Both the position numbers and the translations under genes were made by a program. Shown piece after piece: positions 1-12,500 of a stretch of DNA of 64,000 bases. How positions within the stretch are numbered: the first letter of the stretch is position 1; each line of letters begins with the position of its first letter. The notes beneath the pieces are model-generated. The model was not told where the DNA came from. It searched no databases and worked only from the letters and a program-made list of their open reading frames with translations. Source of the DNA: Ifrita kowaldi (lineage: Eukaryota; Chordata; Aves; Passeriformes; Cinclosomatidae); contig VZRS01000306.1 in NCBI GenBank assembly GCA_013398055.1, positions 378,374 through 442,373 of the forward strand, given 5' to 3'.

Positions 1-3000
1 CACAGTATTGACAACCGTTTCTTCCCTTGATATTCAGCTTCAGGAACAGGCTGAAATTTTTACCTGAATCTTGCAATTTATCACAATCAGTATCATCACA
101 AATTACAGAAAGCATCCAGTAACATGATAACTTCTAAATGAAGTGTCTGTAACCAGGGCAGTAGCAGCCTCGGCTGTTAATTTGTCATATTTCATAGCCA
201 GCCTGACACCCTGTCCAATTTGCTTGTAAGCTTTATCACAAAGACAGCTATGAGAGCTTCCTCTGACTCTGAGCAGGATGGGGGAGATGGACAGAAATTC
301 AGCAGCAGCAGCTTGGCTCTTCAGGTTCCCTGTTTTTGCGAACAATCCGGATGCAAAATAAACACCCCATGTCCTGATGATGTTTGCTTTCTCTGCTAAA
401 ATCTCTCCCTTCTTTTCTCCCCTCCCCCTTTCCTCATTAAGACAGCCCAATCTTTTCTTTAAGACTCCCTGCTGACCATAATTCAATGGTTAACATAATT
501 TATTAGCAGTTAGAGGAGTTATAAGAAATAAGAGGGATAACAGTACTCCGGGAGCATTGTTACCTATCTTACACCTGCTCTCAATTTCAATCCAAAGCAT
601 GTCATCCTCGCAAAATGACCTGCAAGTTTTTCCCTTTGGGCAGAAGTTGTGCAGCACTGTAAAAATGGCCATGAATATTCCTTCAGGATATTGGTCTCTC
701 TTCTCCCATTATCTTCCAGATGCTCTGAGGCCCTCAATCAATTTGCATTGATTTAAGCAACATCATTCAATACATATTATCAATCTGATCTGAAGGGAAT
801 TGTGTGAAGAGCAGGTCTTCTTTTCTGTTCCTGACATGCCAAACACAACACCACAAGATGCTATGAAACCCAAAAAATGGTTTCTAATAGACCAACAGGT
901 GTTAAAAGATGCCTGGACTTACAAAATGCAAGAAACCACGTTTTTTGTTTAACACTTTAAAATCAAGTTGGCCAACCTGGAGTGCAAGGCACAGGTTAGC
1001 TTGGATGGACTTTGTTGATAGTATTGGATCCAGGAACATTTTTTAAGACCCTGGTCTGGGTGTCTGCAACACCAACCACTTCATATGATATCAGGGTACA
1101 ACCAATACCAGCCTGACATCCTCAGGTTTTTCTGCATAATGAAAAATAAGCCTCTCCTTGAGGCAGGAGATATTATTCTCCCTTCTACACTTGCTCCATC
1201 AGGTGAGCCCAAATACCTGCCCTTCTCATCCTGTTGATGGCTGCCCAGCTGTGTTGTTGGGCTGTGGACTGCACCAGAAGATCTAGAAGACAGGCTCTGC
1301 AGAGCTCATCTCTCAGGCCTCTAAGTGCTTTTGCAGATCTGTCCCCTATTACACCACCAACTAAGAGAGAATGAGTAGGAAATTAGCAGAGAGCATTCCA
1401 GTCTTTACAGCTGAGCCTCCACAGGGGCTATAAAACCTCTCATGCTGTTGGGGAGTCAAGGATAAACAGAGAGCTTGTGGTGCCTGCCCTTAAAGGAGGA
1501 ATTTGAGAATGGAGACTGTCCAAGCACACAGAGCCTAAAAGAAGACAGAAGAATGACAGGACAGAGAAGAATGAAATAAGGTAGGAATCGGTCAAGAAAA
1601 GCCACAACTGTGAAAATGGCAGAAAGAAGATAAAAATTTAGACAAATTTTCAAGTTTGAAGGAGGTTATTTGAACCAAATGACCATATGTCAGTCTCCTG
1701 AGGTTTTGCCTTTCACGTTGAACTCCAAGCCCACTGATTCTGTAGGATGCGGTCTTCAGCACATGGCTACCACTGTGAGTGAGTCATTTGGTACAGTTCC
1801 TGTGGCAAGAATCCCAAATGTGTCAGACCTGGACTAAAAAGCAAGATGGAGAATGAACACACCTGAAGGCACATTTGGCACTTTAATTCTGAGCAGATAC
1901 CACTTCTAATTATAGCCAGCCTTATGCCAGCTTACTACCGTTCAAGCGCTTGTGGGTTCGCACATCGAGTGCCAGATTTAATCCATTCAAGGTAAAGTGC
2001 AAGAGAACCAATTGCATTTTGCATGCCTTCTACCTGAATGATTTGCTTTGTTGTTCCCAATTTGCAGTTTGACTCGAAGATTTGCACCCCTCTGGTTAGT
2101 TCTGGTTGGCTTCTCTGCAGCCACCGGGGCATATTTTTCAGCTGAATGAAGCCCAGCTGGCAGGCTCAATTTGCCCCACCAATGAGTCATATCTTTCTCT
2201 AATTTCACCTGCATGAGAGAATTGCAGCTTCCTCTCCTAATTCCTCGAGTTCGAAATTCTTCCTGCAAAAAGAAGGTTCAAGCCTACCCCAGCACATGGA
2301 GCTGTTTCTCTGCTTGCCCAGAAGACAGTGGAAAAGCTGAAGAGACAGCCACCAGTGAATGTTACTTAAATACTAAATTTAGTTAGGGGAAGCCTTTCCC
2401 AGTCTGATCCTGTATCAGATTTTGATATTCTATGGTGCCTAGTGCTTCACAAGGACCAATGCTCAGCACCCCACAAGGACACATTGTTTTCCAGCATGAT
2501 TTAGGGCTTGGAGCAGAGGGAAGGTTTAATACAATCATGCATCAGTTTTCTTTCCAAACAGCACTGTGAAACACAGAACAGAAGGAGGATTGCCTCTTCA
2601 CCCCATAAATCCACTTAAGCTTGGATTATGAGCCATATTCACCCAATTTTTGCTGGGAGCTTAAGGCAGCACCATGCTTCTGTTGCTCTGAGGGATGCTG
2701 GGAAGCTGGGGTGGGATTCGGGAGGCTCCAAACTTCCACAAGTGCAACAGCCATGTTCTTTGATGTGCGGGGGTCAAACAGCAGAAGTGTGAGATCAGCC
2801 ACGCTCTAGGTCTACGTATGGAAACGGGTGAAGTGCACACAGAGCAGGCAGAAGGGCTTGTTTTAATAACTAGTAGTTTTCAGAGCATGTGTTTTTTAGG
2901 AGCGCTGCCACATTGAGTTGACAAAGAAATAAAAGGGAACACTTCCCCACACACAAATCTATATTGATCCAAATATGGATCTTGTTTCAGTTTAGAGAAC

Positions 3001-3078
3001 AACTAGCACTGATGCTGTCAAACAGACCCATCTGGAATTATTTCAGAAGCTCCATTTTCCACCCTTCTGCACACAGAC

Positions 3079-3193
3079 AGAGGGAGAAATGGAGAAAGGA
3101 GAGAAAAGAAAGGAAAGAGGAGAGGAGAAAATAGAAAGAGGAAAAGAAAAATAAAAGGAAATGAAAAGGGAAAGGGGAATAAAAGGAAAAAGA
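3079..3193 (+). repeat. Polypurine tract (AG-rich low complexity)
   Basis: About 115 bp of almost pure A/G on the plus strand with only a handful of interrupting pyrimidines. Produces spurious Phe/Leu-rich frames on the minus strand. Confidence 0.9.
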
Positions 3194-4629
3194 CAGAGCA
3201 TGGCCAGTGGCAGGCTGTGTGAAACCTCTGCACACATCACCTGCTCCGAGCACTGTCCTTCCCTTACTCATCCCTAATGAGCTGGTTCAGTTGTGCAAGG
3301 TAGTTCCTAATTACCTCTCTCCCGGTTTCTGTCTTTCTCCCCTGAGAATGGCCTTTCCAAGAACTTACTTCACATGCACACACCTGGTACTGTGAGATAG
3401 GGAGCCTCACCATGGATACCAGCCCCCCATTCCCAGCTCGACCCACGCTCCTGGGATTCAAGCAACTATCTCCAGGATGCTGTAAACTCCAGATGTGCCT
3501 TACCTACTGCCTGGAGACACCGCGTGCGAACACCGCTCACAACTATTATGCTGCACTCACACACACACAAGCACTAACTATGCAGATCAAGCTCTGAGAA
3601 ATGAAATAAAGCAAAATGGTAATCTTAATCTTCCCTTTAATATCCTACCCCGTGCCAGATAAGAGCAGCTGTGCTCACACAATGTGTCCAACTGGACATG
3701 ATAAATAGCCTGGGAGAAAAGAAAAATACACACAGACACACAAATATATATGTGCATACACACATGCTCTAAGGAATTTAAAATATGTTTGTTCACAGAA
3801 GTGGTGGCCTCCAGCTCACAGCTTCCTCGATTAAGAAAAGGGTTTATTAGAAATAAAAATGGCCTGCCGGGGTTGGAATTGTACACAAAATCCTAGAGTA
3901 AATATCTGCACGGGTAGCCTGAAGGGTTAACCTTACCAATGCACAAATACTGACTGGCTCTCCTCCTGTTACAGTGTAAATGCTGATTGGAAGGAAGAGA
4001 TCATTCTAGGTCAGTATGTCCTTTACATTGTGAACAGCTTGACAAGGGCTAATAAACTTCTCTGTCTATGGCACCAATAATTTATTATATATTCCTGGGC
4101 ATCACATGCAATTTTTTATTTATACATATATACTTGGGTGGTTTGTTTTTAAAGAGGCAAAGCAGGACAATCTGGGTCAAGAAACATGCTTAAGCCAGAG
4201 GATGCCAAAGGCTCCACTCTCCTAGTCTTAACCTATGGTGGAGAATAACACCCTGGCTGCTGCTCCCTGAGCTGCTGTCAGGACTTCACATGGCAGCCAG
4301 GCATCGCCAAGAGTGGACTGCGGGTCAGCACAGCTGACTTCTTAGGATTCAAAGGGTGCATGCATGGCTACCCACTCATGCTGCAAAGCAATCCCAGCTG
4401 ATTTGAGGAATTCTTTGTTAATTGACATAATTGTAAAACTAACAGATTTCGAGTTTCTTTCCTGAGTGGTCACTCCTCCGCAGCCTGCTGTTGAGGGAGC
4501 CATGCCCTAGAGCAGCCTGCCTCCACCACGCTGCATTTCACACCGATGAGGTAATTCCACTGCAGATGAGGTAACCCTGTGAGTTGCCCACCAGCTAGAA
4601 GAGGTTACCATATGATTCCTCATGTAAAC

Positions 4630-5120
4630 ACGCAGCACGGTCCCCCTGGATGAGGGCTGACAGCTGCGCTCTGCCGATGCCGAGCTGGTGGCCAGCAGCG
4701 GCCCCGGGGAGCCCCCGACCTGTGGGGCCTTCGCGCCTCAGCGAAAGCTGCCAGCGCCTGCCACGCGTGTGCCACACACCCTTCACAAACACGCATGGCA
4801 ACGCTCGGCTTCCACCCCGTCTGACAGGGGACCCTGCCCTGCCGGCACCCCTGCAGCCAGGTTCAGCATTCAGAGAGCTCTTTATCTTCCCACACCAGGG
4901 TTTCTGAACGCATGTGCCTTCTCACGCCCTGGTGAGGCGGTGCATCTCTTCGGAACGACTTCCTCCTGCGGCTGCAGGCGTTAGACCTGGGGGAAATCCC
5001 TCCTTCCCTTGCCCACGGGGTGCAGGGGAGAGGAGGGGCAAGGGGCAGCAGGGTGGGGAGCTGCCCGGGCAATCCCCAATGGTTTGGTGTGCAAGAACTG
5101 CCATTTTGCGTGAGTGCGCT
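4630..5120. other. CpG-dense, GC-rich block
   Basis: About 30 CpG dinucleotides by eye in 490 bp, including ttcgcgcc and cacgcgtg, in an otherwise CpG-poor flank. No exon or promoter element can be tied to it. Confidence 0.6.
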
Positions 5121-5653
5121 TTGCACAGGTGCTGTTCCTAGAAAGTCCCCTAATTTGCAAGCAGCATGAAATATTACTTTTGTGGTTAGGCAGTGTCGAT
5201 GGCTGCAACCCTCTTCTACCTACAAGTGTAGGTGTCAGAGGATCTGCAGGCCTCTGCTTGCCCCACAGGCAAAAAGCTTAAGCCAAAGCCCCCAAACCAA
5301 ACACCTTGTCTTCAGAGTCTGGAATCCTTGCCATTTACAGCCCTTTACTTGACAAGGAACCCTACTAGCTCTTCTGTGTTAAGTGTTCCTGGTGCTGATT
5401 CCTACCTGGGCACTGGGCAAAGCAGACGTGTGTGATGAATGCATGAGGAGAAGGAGAAATTCACAAAGAAAAGAGAGCAGGACACAGGCTTGTCAGCTCC
5501 CTAAGCTCAGAGCTCATCTGCACCCTGCTCAGTGCCAGGAGTTCTCAGAGCCTCCTTGTGACTGACAGGGCAGCTGGGATTAAATCATACCACAGCTCCC
5601 AGTAACTACCTGTGTGTCCATGGACTCTACTTAACCACAAAATCTGTGTTTGA

Positions 5654-5675
5654 GAAGTTTGTTTTAACAAACTTC
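5654..5675. repeat. Perfect short hairpin, 10-bp arms
   Basis: GAAGTTTGTT, two bases, then AACAAACTTC; exact complement. No terminator-like T run follows. Confidence 0.9.
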
Positions 5676-7484
5676 CTCTCAGCAGTGGCAGTCACTGATC
5701 TGGAAATCCGTTCTGGGCAGACCTTGACCCAAACTGCATGTGACAAGTGACCCAGAAGGATCCTGAGGACTAACATGTCATTAGATGCAAGAAAGCAGCT
5801 AGGATGAACATCTCCTGTTCCATTCCCAGGTTACAAACCTCGGGTCCCCTGGTCTGTCCAGTCTGGAGAAGGTCTAACCAAGCACTCCTGGTAAGTAAGG
5901 TGTGCCTGTACCAAGCACCCAAAGGAAGCTGTTTCGCTCTGCCCTGGGGGTCTGAGGATCAAGGAGCTCCCGGCAAGAGGGAAAGGCTTTCCATCACCCT
6001 CTTGTGAGTTTATTTTGCCAAAAATGGGAACTACTATGAGCAAGCCCTGAGGAAGTCATGTCTGTCTTTCCCCTACCTCCCAGAGCAGCTGTTTACACAA
6101 GGAACAGGTCATAACAAATGACTGTTATAACTGGAGTATATGAAGGGACACAAATCCATTACTGTTGGAGCTGAGCTCATCTCACTTTGCAAGGGCTGAG
6201 GTCAGGACTCTTCCCTCTACTCTGAGCTCACAAGATGCCAGAGGGACAGACAGATCTCCTGAAGTCCACTCAGAAGGGATTCAAAAAAGCAAGAGGAGAA
6301 GTGGGGCCACATCACATTGCCATCCCTTCCAGCCTGGAGAGCCAGCAGGCTCTGCACCAGCAAACCTGCATCACAGGCCCAAGGAACTGTGCAGCGGGAC
6401 ATGTGCTGGACTCCAGGCACTGCAGCTAGATTTTTAAAAGATGTGGCTAATTTTATGAGCTCTAGCGGTTGCTGTCATGCATAATGAGATACAGTTAATA
6501 ATTTCCTTTGGCTCATGCTGTAGCTGGATCATCTGTTCAGACTCTTTTGTAGGAAAAAGCAAGGTGCATCAGGTTTTACACGTCCCTCTCTCGGACTGGC
6601 TGCTGGTCACCATTCAGTGGAACACCAAGCCTGGCAGAGTCACAACTTCCCTCTGCTTCAGAGGGGTCTGTGAACAGCAGATGGCAGGGGCCTAGGGCAT
6701 GCCTGCCATGACAGACCCCAGCCCCTTGTCTGCATGCCACCCACACCTTTCAGATGTGAGCTGGTTTAAAAGGCAACACGTGGCCATGTCAAGGCAGTCT
6801 GAGTAGCTTGAGCTCTCCCAGACCAGTGTGTAAGCAGCTCAGGTGGGATTCATGTCTCTGACCTCTGCCTGCAGTGTAAATGTTACCATCCAAGCTTGTC
6901 GTTCCCCCTCACAGTTTGGGAGACAAACAGGCATCCTGTAGGCACAGCCATTTCAGAAATGGTTGCAGCCCAGGATGAATTGCCCTTAAAAGGTGCCATA
7001 AAGGGTCTCTAAGGTCATTAGCTTGGACCCATCCCCAAAAGAAGCCGTGTGTTTGGTCAGACCAGATCCACCTTTTGAACCTGCTCAGCAGCCAGGGTCC
7101 TCAGCCCCAGGCACAGATCCTAAACCTCTGCTGCCCTGCCTTGGGATGCAACTTCCCCTCTGAAGGCCTGAATACAGATGCTGTATGGCAGGCAGGGCAT
7201 TAATTATGGCAGAAACTGATGGAGAACCAGCAGGAAAAGAGTTAAGAGAGCCAGGGCTTGTTGCTATCCAGGAACCCAGGCTACCTCACCTCCCAGGATA
7301 ACCATCAGCCAGACCTTTCCCAAGCCTTTTTTGGCAGGCTTCGTTGTCAGAAAACCACCTGTTACTTGGGAGAGATTCAAATGCATAATGAATTTAAAAA
7401 AGCATATTGTGTGTTACTATCTAGCCCCCAGACAGATGTGTTATTTAAGTGTGGTTATGATCTGTGCTGTTAATTTTAAACAAC

Positions 7485-7503
7485 ATATGATCAAAGATCA
7501 TAT
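7485..7503. repeat. Inverted repeat around a TCF/LEF-like core
   Basis: ATATGATC-AAA-GATCATAT. The core ATCAAAG matches the (A/T)(A/T)CAAAG site of TCF/LEF factors. It sits in an AT-rich single-copy stretch. Confidence 0.85.
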
Positions 7504-9439
7504 CTGGCTTTGTGCTTTGCTTCCTTTCAGGTTCTGGCTTGTGTGTCCATGCCAGACAGTTGTGGTTTCTGTCATATGGCAGGAAAAGCTTATTTTACAT
7601 GCTGCCTAAATTTATATTTTATTGCACATTAAAGCAGCCCATTGGAATTAAGTTATCACATTGTTTGTAATGGTAAGTGAATCGTGGCTGTGGAAAAGAG
7701 AGCTCCACACAAAGGGATTTTTCAGAAACACCTACTCCCTACACTCACGACTTTCAGCCATTTTTAAGACAGCAGCAGAGTGAAGAGCAAGACTGAAATA
7801 TATAAACCACATCACCGCTCCTGTGGGAAGGCTGGAAACTGTTGGAAATGGCAGTACTGCCAACCAATCAGCCCAGAAGCACCAGTCAGGCCCTTGGCAG
7901 ACAGGGAGACATGCTTAACAGATCATGAGATTTTCAAAAAATAATACAGTTGGGGTTCTTGTATTTGCTTCTCAGCCTGAGCCTTCAAGCTTTGCTGCCC
8001 AGCTAGAATAGCTCGACATCTGCCCTGGACGAATAGCTAAGTAAATAAACTGACCAAAATAAGGAAGAGCAGCCCTGTGTGATTGTTCAGCTCCAACTCA
8101 GAGGCAATGCATGTTTGAAGATGTCAGGTAAAGCAACAGGAGCTCTGGCACACTCAGAGTGGTAGAGGAGTAAATCTCTTGGTGAATGCCTAACTACACT
8201 GCTTTCCAAAAAACCCACACAATTTAGGGCAGATGTAAAGAACAGCTAAAAAAGTCATTCTTGCTGATTCACTGTGCAGAATAGGTGTTTCATCACCAGC
8301 ATTTGAGGATACAGATATAATATCAGTTCAGACTTTCCAGATAAATATATGAAGTGAGATCCATCATAAGAAAACTGAGAGTACTGGTTTAACATCAGTA
8401 AATGGGGAGCCAGACCCAGCCCTCATCTGCACCAAGCTAAATGCAACGCTGCTGCCATAGCAAGCACAGGGGCAGTGAGCAGCTGCTGCCAGTTGCCCAC
8501 CTCAGAAATGTGCTGGGGTTCCAGCCCTCCTTTTGCTAACAGAAGGCAAGCAAAGCTTCTGCCAGGCTGCAGACAGCTGCCAGGCTTTGACCACCCTGCT
8601 GGGGAGGCAATAATCCTCTGACACACAAGTTACTAAGGTCCATTACAGGAATCAGTCATCTCTTCTGCCCAGGTGTGCTGGGAGTGCTGCTCTGACTAAA
8701 GGCCAGGGGCGCTCTGCCCCTGCTCTGCTCTGGCCAGGGATTTCGGCCCAGATTCCCTTCCCAGCCTTTTCGTCTGCTAAGAAACTGATCTTTCTTTGTT
8801 GCAGGGTTTCAGCTCTGCCCACTTCAGGTGCAGAGGAGGCTTCATGGTCCCCCAACACCACCGTGCTCCCCATCCCACACAGATGCGTGAACAGGGCTAG
8901 CACTGGCTGCCACTATCCCTGTGAGAGGCAGGCCAGCCCTCAATCTCAGCTGTCACAGAAATAAATAAAGGGAAAAGACATGAACTCTCCCCCTCCAAGG
9001 CTGTATTGAGAGTGGCTCCAGCCAGCCAGCCTTCAGCTGCAGTGCTACTACTCTCCAGCCACTTGGAAAAAGCACCACCCATCCTCCCTGCTGGGGAAAA
9101 AACATTGCCCTAAAACCTCTCCGTGGAGGGGACCCAGAGAAAGCATTCTGTGATACACATCTGTGAAGGCCGTCCCCACCTCTGGGAGCCAGGCTGAAAT
9201 GCTGTGTGAAGGCTCAGAGGTGAAGCAGTGAGCACGGGTTAAAGGGATTGCACTGTGCTGCTTTAACATGGAATAATCCAGCTCTGGGGCTGCTACTGTT
9301 GGAAGACCTGAAAACTCCCTCATCCACACACACAGTACTGAACAGGAGAGTATAAGGCGTAAGAAGGGATTGTTTGAGAGATGATACTAGAGCTGAAGAG
9401 AGGATTTTAAAGAGCACAAACTTATTTCATATGGCTGAG

Positions 9440-9545
9440 TGCTGGTGACACTAGGAGAAATTCAATGGATTATGTTGCACCAGAGGTCAGAATATAATTG
9501 TCCCTTCTGGCCTTTAAAACCTGTGAATATATAGAGGGACCTTGA
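9440..9545 (+). mobile_element. Ancient CR1/L3-like LINE tail
   Basis: The core gaggtcagaatataattg, tcccttctggcctttaaaac and ctgtgaatatata matches the 3' end of old CR1/L3-type elements (ggtcccttctggccttaaa followed by tctatgaatc). The upstream part is too diverged to place the start. Recognised from memory of the family consensus. Confidence 0.5.
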
Positions 9546-12500
9546 AATGACCAGATTCCTCAGGAATTTGATTCCTGGGGTTTATTTATTTATTTTCTTA
9601 CCAGCTGCCAGACACAGCATGCTCCTAGACAAATAAGGAGGTGGTAGCTATGGGGTGAGTATATCAGTAGTGCTAATCTCTTGTGGGGCTTCCTGGTAGA
9701 ATATCTACCTGACTCAGAGGAGACAAGGTTAAGGGATATAAGACAGTTCCATCTTAAAATACTAAGAACCACAGTGCTATCTCAGAAATGAACAGAGGTT
9801 AGGGAGAACTAAACAACTTAGTGCACAAATATTCTCCTAGATTTTTTTTAAAACAGAACTTTCCCAACCCCCATATCAAATAGCTCTCTGTTGTCCTTGC
9901 AAAGGGCCAAAGAGCTAAAGATAGCTCCACTAATTGCTGCTTCCCTTTGTCCCTTAGCTCTAGAGATTCCCAACTTCTACATTATTACTTCATCATTTTA
10001 ATTGTGCAAGAAGCTTTTCACAGAATTAATTAGAATAAAAAAATAATAATACAAAAATAAACAGTTATTAGTATCTGGGTAGCACCATTTTTAGAGCAGG
10101 TACTTTGTGAAAGACTATTAGCCAACACTTCTGCCTGCACATGCTCATGATGGGCAGCCTCATTCTGCAAACCAGGGACCCACCCTGTGACCTGCACTCA
10201 CACCAAGGAGCCGTACCCGGAAAGTGCATTCCTGTCTCCTGAGACATGCACTAAAGAAAGGAGAGAAAAGTAAGTGAAGGGGGGCTGTTCCAGCTCTGAA
10301 ACAGGAAGAGAAAGCCAAGAAAGTTTAAAGTGACTTAGAGCCACCGTTGCCTTCTCCACAACCCTGGAGGTACAGGACCCAATCTACTGTGAATCTGACA
10401 TCCACATGGGGAAGCAACGTGGCAACAGCTGACCCTCTGATACTAGGCAAAGACATTCAGCAGACCAATTTACCAGTGTCATTCATTTGCACCTTTCAAC
10501 TTAATGATACCTTACAGGGAAGAAAAATTCAAATTAAAAATTGAAGCTATTAATATATCTTTGAAAATGGTAAAGGAACAAGATTAAAACCAATAGGAGG
10601 CCACTAATCTTGGCATACTTCTGATTTTGTACCCTTTAAATCACTGTAATACCTTGTTCACATTCCAACATAAATAGGATTTTTCTATGAGGGTGTTAGT
10701 GCTCCTGCTGCATCAAAAGCGATATTATATTTTGCAAGTCCTGAGGCTGAGAATCCTCACTCCCAAAATAGACCTCCTCACCAGATGATAGTAACACAGC
10801 TGACAAAATAACATTACACTGAAAAATACATCTGTAGAAAGTGAAATAGAAAAGCAGAAGAACTTTCTCCTACACCTTTTGGAAGGGTTCAAGGGGCTTG
10901 TAAGGCAAGTAGAATGCATTTTACAACTTTCTAGCGGGCATACTGTGTATTGCAAGGTAACCATGTCCTCTTCCTTCTGCTACTTCTGCCTTCATGGTGA
11001 CTACCGACAGGCATAGTCACACATATGTGACAAGCATCAGTGAAGGACAGGCAGCAGGAGGGAACTACTCCCAACCATCCCACTCCTAACTGCATCTTTA
11101 AATTTCTCTTCTCCCTGCTCTCCGTTATGTCTGTCTGCTTGTCTATGTGAATGCCTGTTTCCCTGGAAGGGAGGAGGGGACCCAAACAAACCCTGAAGCA
11201 ATCCCAAATTTCCTTGGTAAGGAAAAAAAAAAAAACAAAACTATTCTCCAGAGATCAAACCTTCAGTGAATCATTTTCCACTGCTCTGACATGTCAAATA
11301 CTCCAGTGATTCACCAGTCATGGAGCCCTGATTCACCTGCAATAAACAGGGCTGATTGCTTCCCAGAAGCACTGTGGTTTGCATCATTCTTTAAAGCTCC
11401 ACTTCCTCCACACAGCTCCTCGCCTCCCTGCCAAAAACCAAAGCCACAGCAGCAGCCAGGGCAGTGACAAGGAGCAAGAAGTCCAGACTACTGGTTTTAG
11501 ATCAAGGGGCCAAGAGGGAAGACAGTCTTGGATAAATGAACAGTGAGAGGAGAAGTTAGGAGGGCCCATGGATCTTCCCTTGTTCCTGTTTAAGCGTGAA
11601 AATGTGAAGGACAGAATAGAAGGGACAGGATGAGTTTGGTATTTATTTGTGGCTCTCATTCGGTTCATCTCCCTGCCAGCACAGGACACAGTTTCTCCAA
11701 GAGGGAGCACCAGAAATAGAACTGACATTACATCTAATGAGCTTTTCGGTGGCATATTCATTAAGCTTGTAGAAAGGGTAAAGAAATGCAGGAAGCTTAG
11801 ATTTGGAAAGGCTCCAACTGGACCCCTTTGACTCATTAAAGGAGGGAGTAAAATGAACCATGCCCCAGGGCAATCGTAAAAGGATAAGCAGGAAAGCAGG
11901 AAAGGGTCAATTCATTAAGAACTGGGGGACCCCAGCGGTCCCTGCCTGGGCAGTGTGGGGACAGGGCCATGGGACGGCTGGGGTGTGGAGCCCAGCACCA
12001 GCGATGTCCACTTGGCATGCTGGAGGAGCCACTGCTGCTTTGTTCTGGCTGAGCCCCCAAAGGCAGCAGTGAGGGGATCTCAGAAAGCCCTTGCTCCCCA
12101 CAATTGCCATGAGTTCCCCCTCCACCACCACCACCACCACGAGCTTTCCTGCCTCCACCTCTGGCTTGGACCGGCCTTCCTGACTGCCGAAGGGAGGGGG
12201 AAGGGGGGAAAAGTCACGCAGACCCTCCCGAGCCTTGCAGGGGCAGGGGGAGGGATGGGGAGGCAAACTCAATTGAGCAGCTTTGCGGGGGGCCCCAGAT
12301 TTTCTCAAACCAGTCACGCCAGCTGCAGCCCAGCCATGATGAGAAAGGAGAGGAGACAGTGCGGCAACGGCTCCTGCGACCCCGAGGGAGGAGAAGGAGG
12401 AGGCGGCCCAGGCTGCTAAACTGACACCAGGCAAAAGTTGGCCACGTTTTCCCCCAGCCACGGAGGAATAGCGCAGGCAAGTCAGATGTGACTGTGCTAC

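Larger units (their letters stand above)
1..9439. other. Intergenic DNA 3' of CHD7, no gene seen
   Basis: No open frame here has a recognisable protein or exon-like support. Contents I can name: a polypurine tract (3079-3193), a CpG-dense GC-rich block (about 4630-5120), a 10-bp-arm hairpin (5654-5675) and a 19-bp inverted repeat with a TCF/LEF-like core (7485-7503). Several AT-rich stretches (1930-2260, 3890-4130, 7360-7670) read like single-copy DNA and could be conserved non-coding elements, but I cannot test that. Confidence 0.6.

Noticed and set aside
11384..12461. Long open frames on both strands (150, 184 and 154 codons)
   Set aside because: GC-rich shadow frames without domain signal or consistent splice context.
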